Shown piece by piece: positions 30,492 to 30,589 of a DNA stretch of 30,589 bases (positions are counted from its first letter, which is position 1; every line of letters begins with the position of its first letter). A program made the translations under genes and the position numbers. The notes under the pieces were generated by a model. The model saw only the letters and a program-made list of their open reading frames with translations. It was not told the origin of the DNA and did no database searches. Where the stretch lies: assembly GCA_024654415.1 (NCBI GenBank), contig JANLHQ010000030.1, positions 1-30,589 on the forward strand, read 5' to 3'. The stretch is from Candidatus Azambacteria bacterium (GTDB lineage: Bacteria > Patescibacteriota > Minisyncoccia > GWC2-36-17 > WO2-46-25).

Positions 30492-30589
30492 TCCGACGGC
30501 GATCCGAACTTGCTGAACGCGAACCGTAACGACGATGGTCGCTGGCTCAACGCGTACAACGACAGGCCTGACAACAGGTGGAATCGTGA
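30492..30589 (+). repeat. DGR template repeat (TR), cut by window end
   Basis: It matches VR from 30020 at an offset of 472. Adenines cluster as AAC or GAC/TAC codons in the VR frame (N at the variable positions), the classic design that allows wide amino-acid change without stop codons. The 3' end and the reverse-transcriptase gene lie beyond the window. Confidence 0.95.

Noticed and set aside
30475..30589. TR as the 3' part of a second target gene
   Set aside because: No start codon or upstream coding frame leads into it, the flank shows no similarity to the target beyond the repeat, and only adenines differ, as expected for a template rather than a paralogue.

Overview
The window looks like a chromosomal piece of a Candidate Phyla Radiation (Patescibacteria) bacterium. 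The pointers are a compact F1Fo-ATPase operon with a short delta subunit, a type IV pilus cluster with no outer-membrane secretin gene in view, a PilS-like kinase with a variant H-box, SHOCT, VKOR and DUF302 proteins, many 1-4 nt gene overlaps, few Shine-Dalgarno sites and several likely leaderless promoters. TGA behaves as a stop throughout. The taxonomic placement is inference.

Layout. 1-3200: a SHOCT protein tail, a hicBA toxin-antitoxin pair, a second decayed SHOCT tail, a zinc-finger microprotein with a stand-alone receiver, and a divergent TrmB-type regulator, followed by a 400 bp stretch with an inverted-repeat element and a small membrane ORF. 3200-6600: a VKOR-like thiol oxidase, tRNA-Gly, a membrane-anchored protein ending in NPF repeats, and a secreted cysteine-rich repeat protein with a Kazal-like domain. 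6600-13300: a complete ATP synthase operon on the minus strand (atpI/Z-B-E-F-H-A-G-D-C). Its c subunit carries a Na+-type, two-carboxylate ion site. 13300-14150: a DUF302 protein and tRNA-Pro. 14200-28200: a histidine kinase, a CheY-like regulator and a type IV pilus operon (pilB, pilC, pseudopilins, pilX-like, pilM, N, O and a pilP-position gene). A very large secreted NHL-propeller/C39-peptidase-like protein sits among the pseudopilin genes. 28260-28640: tRNA-Arg and tRNA-His. 28700-29340: an S51 peptidase gene whose 3' end looks replaced.

The main discovery is at 29320-30589, a diversity-generating retroelement (DGR). A strong promoter and a structured leader drive a 213-residue target protein. 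The last part of that gene (VR, 30020-30117) matches a template repeat (TR, 30492 to the window end) over 98 bp with 13 mismatches. All 13 fall on adenines of the TR; none of the 72 non-adenine positions differs. Reverse transcriptase is not in the window and should lie just past its right edge.

A second unexplained pattern is that two of the four tRNA genes (Pro and Arg) are followed by an inverted copy and then a direct copy of their own 3' end, with the direct copy 118-122 bp away. Because the copies match the local tRNA, they look locally generated, perhaps by template switching.
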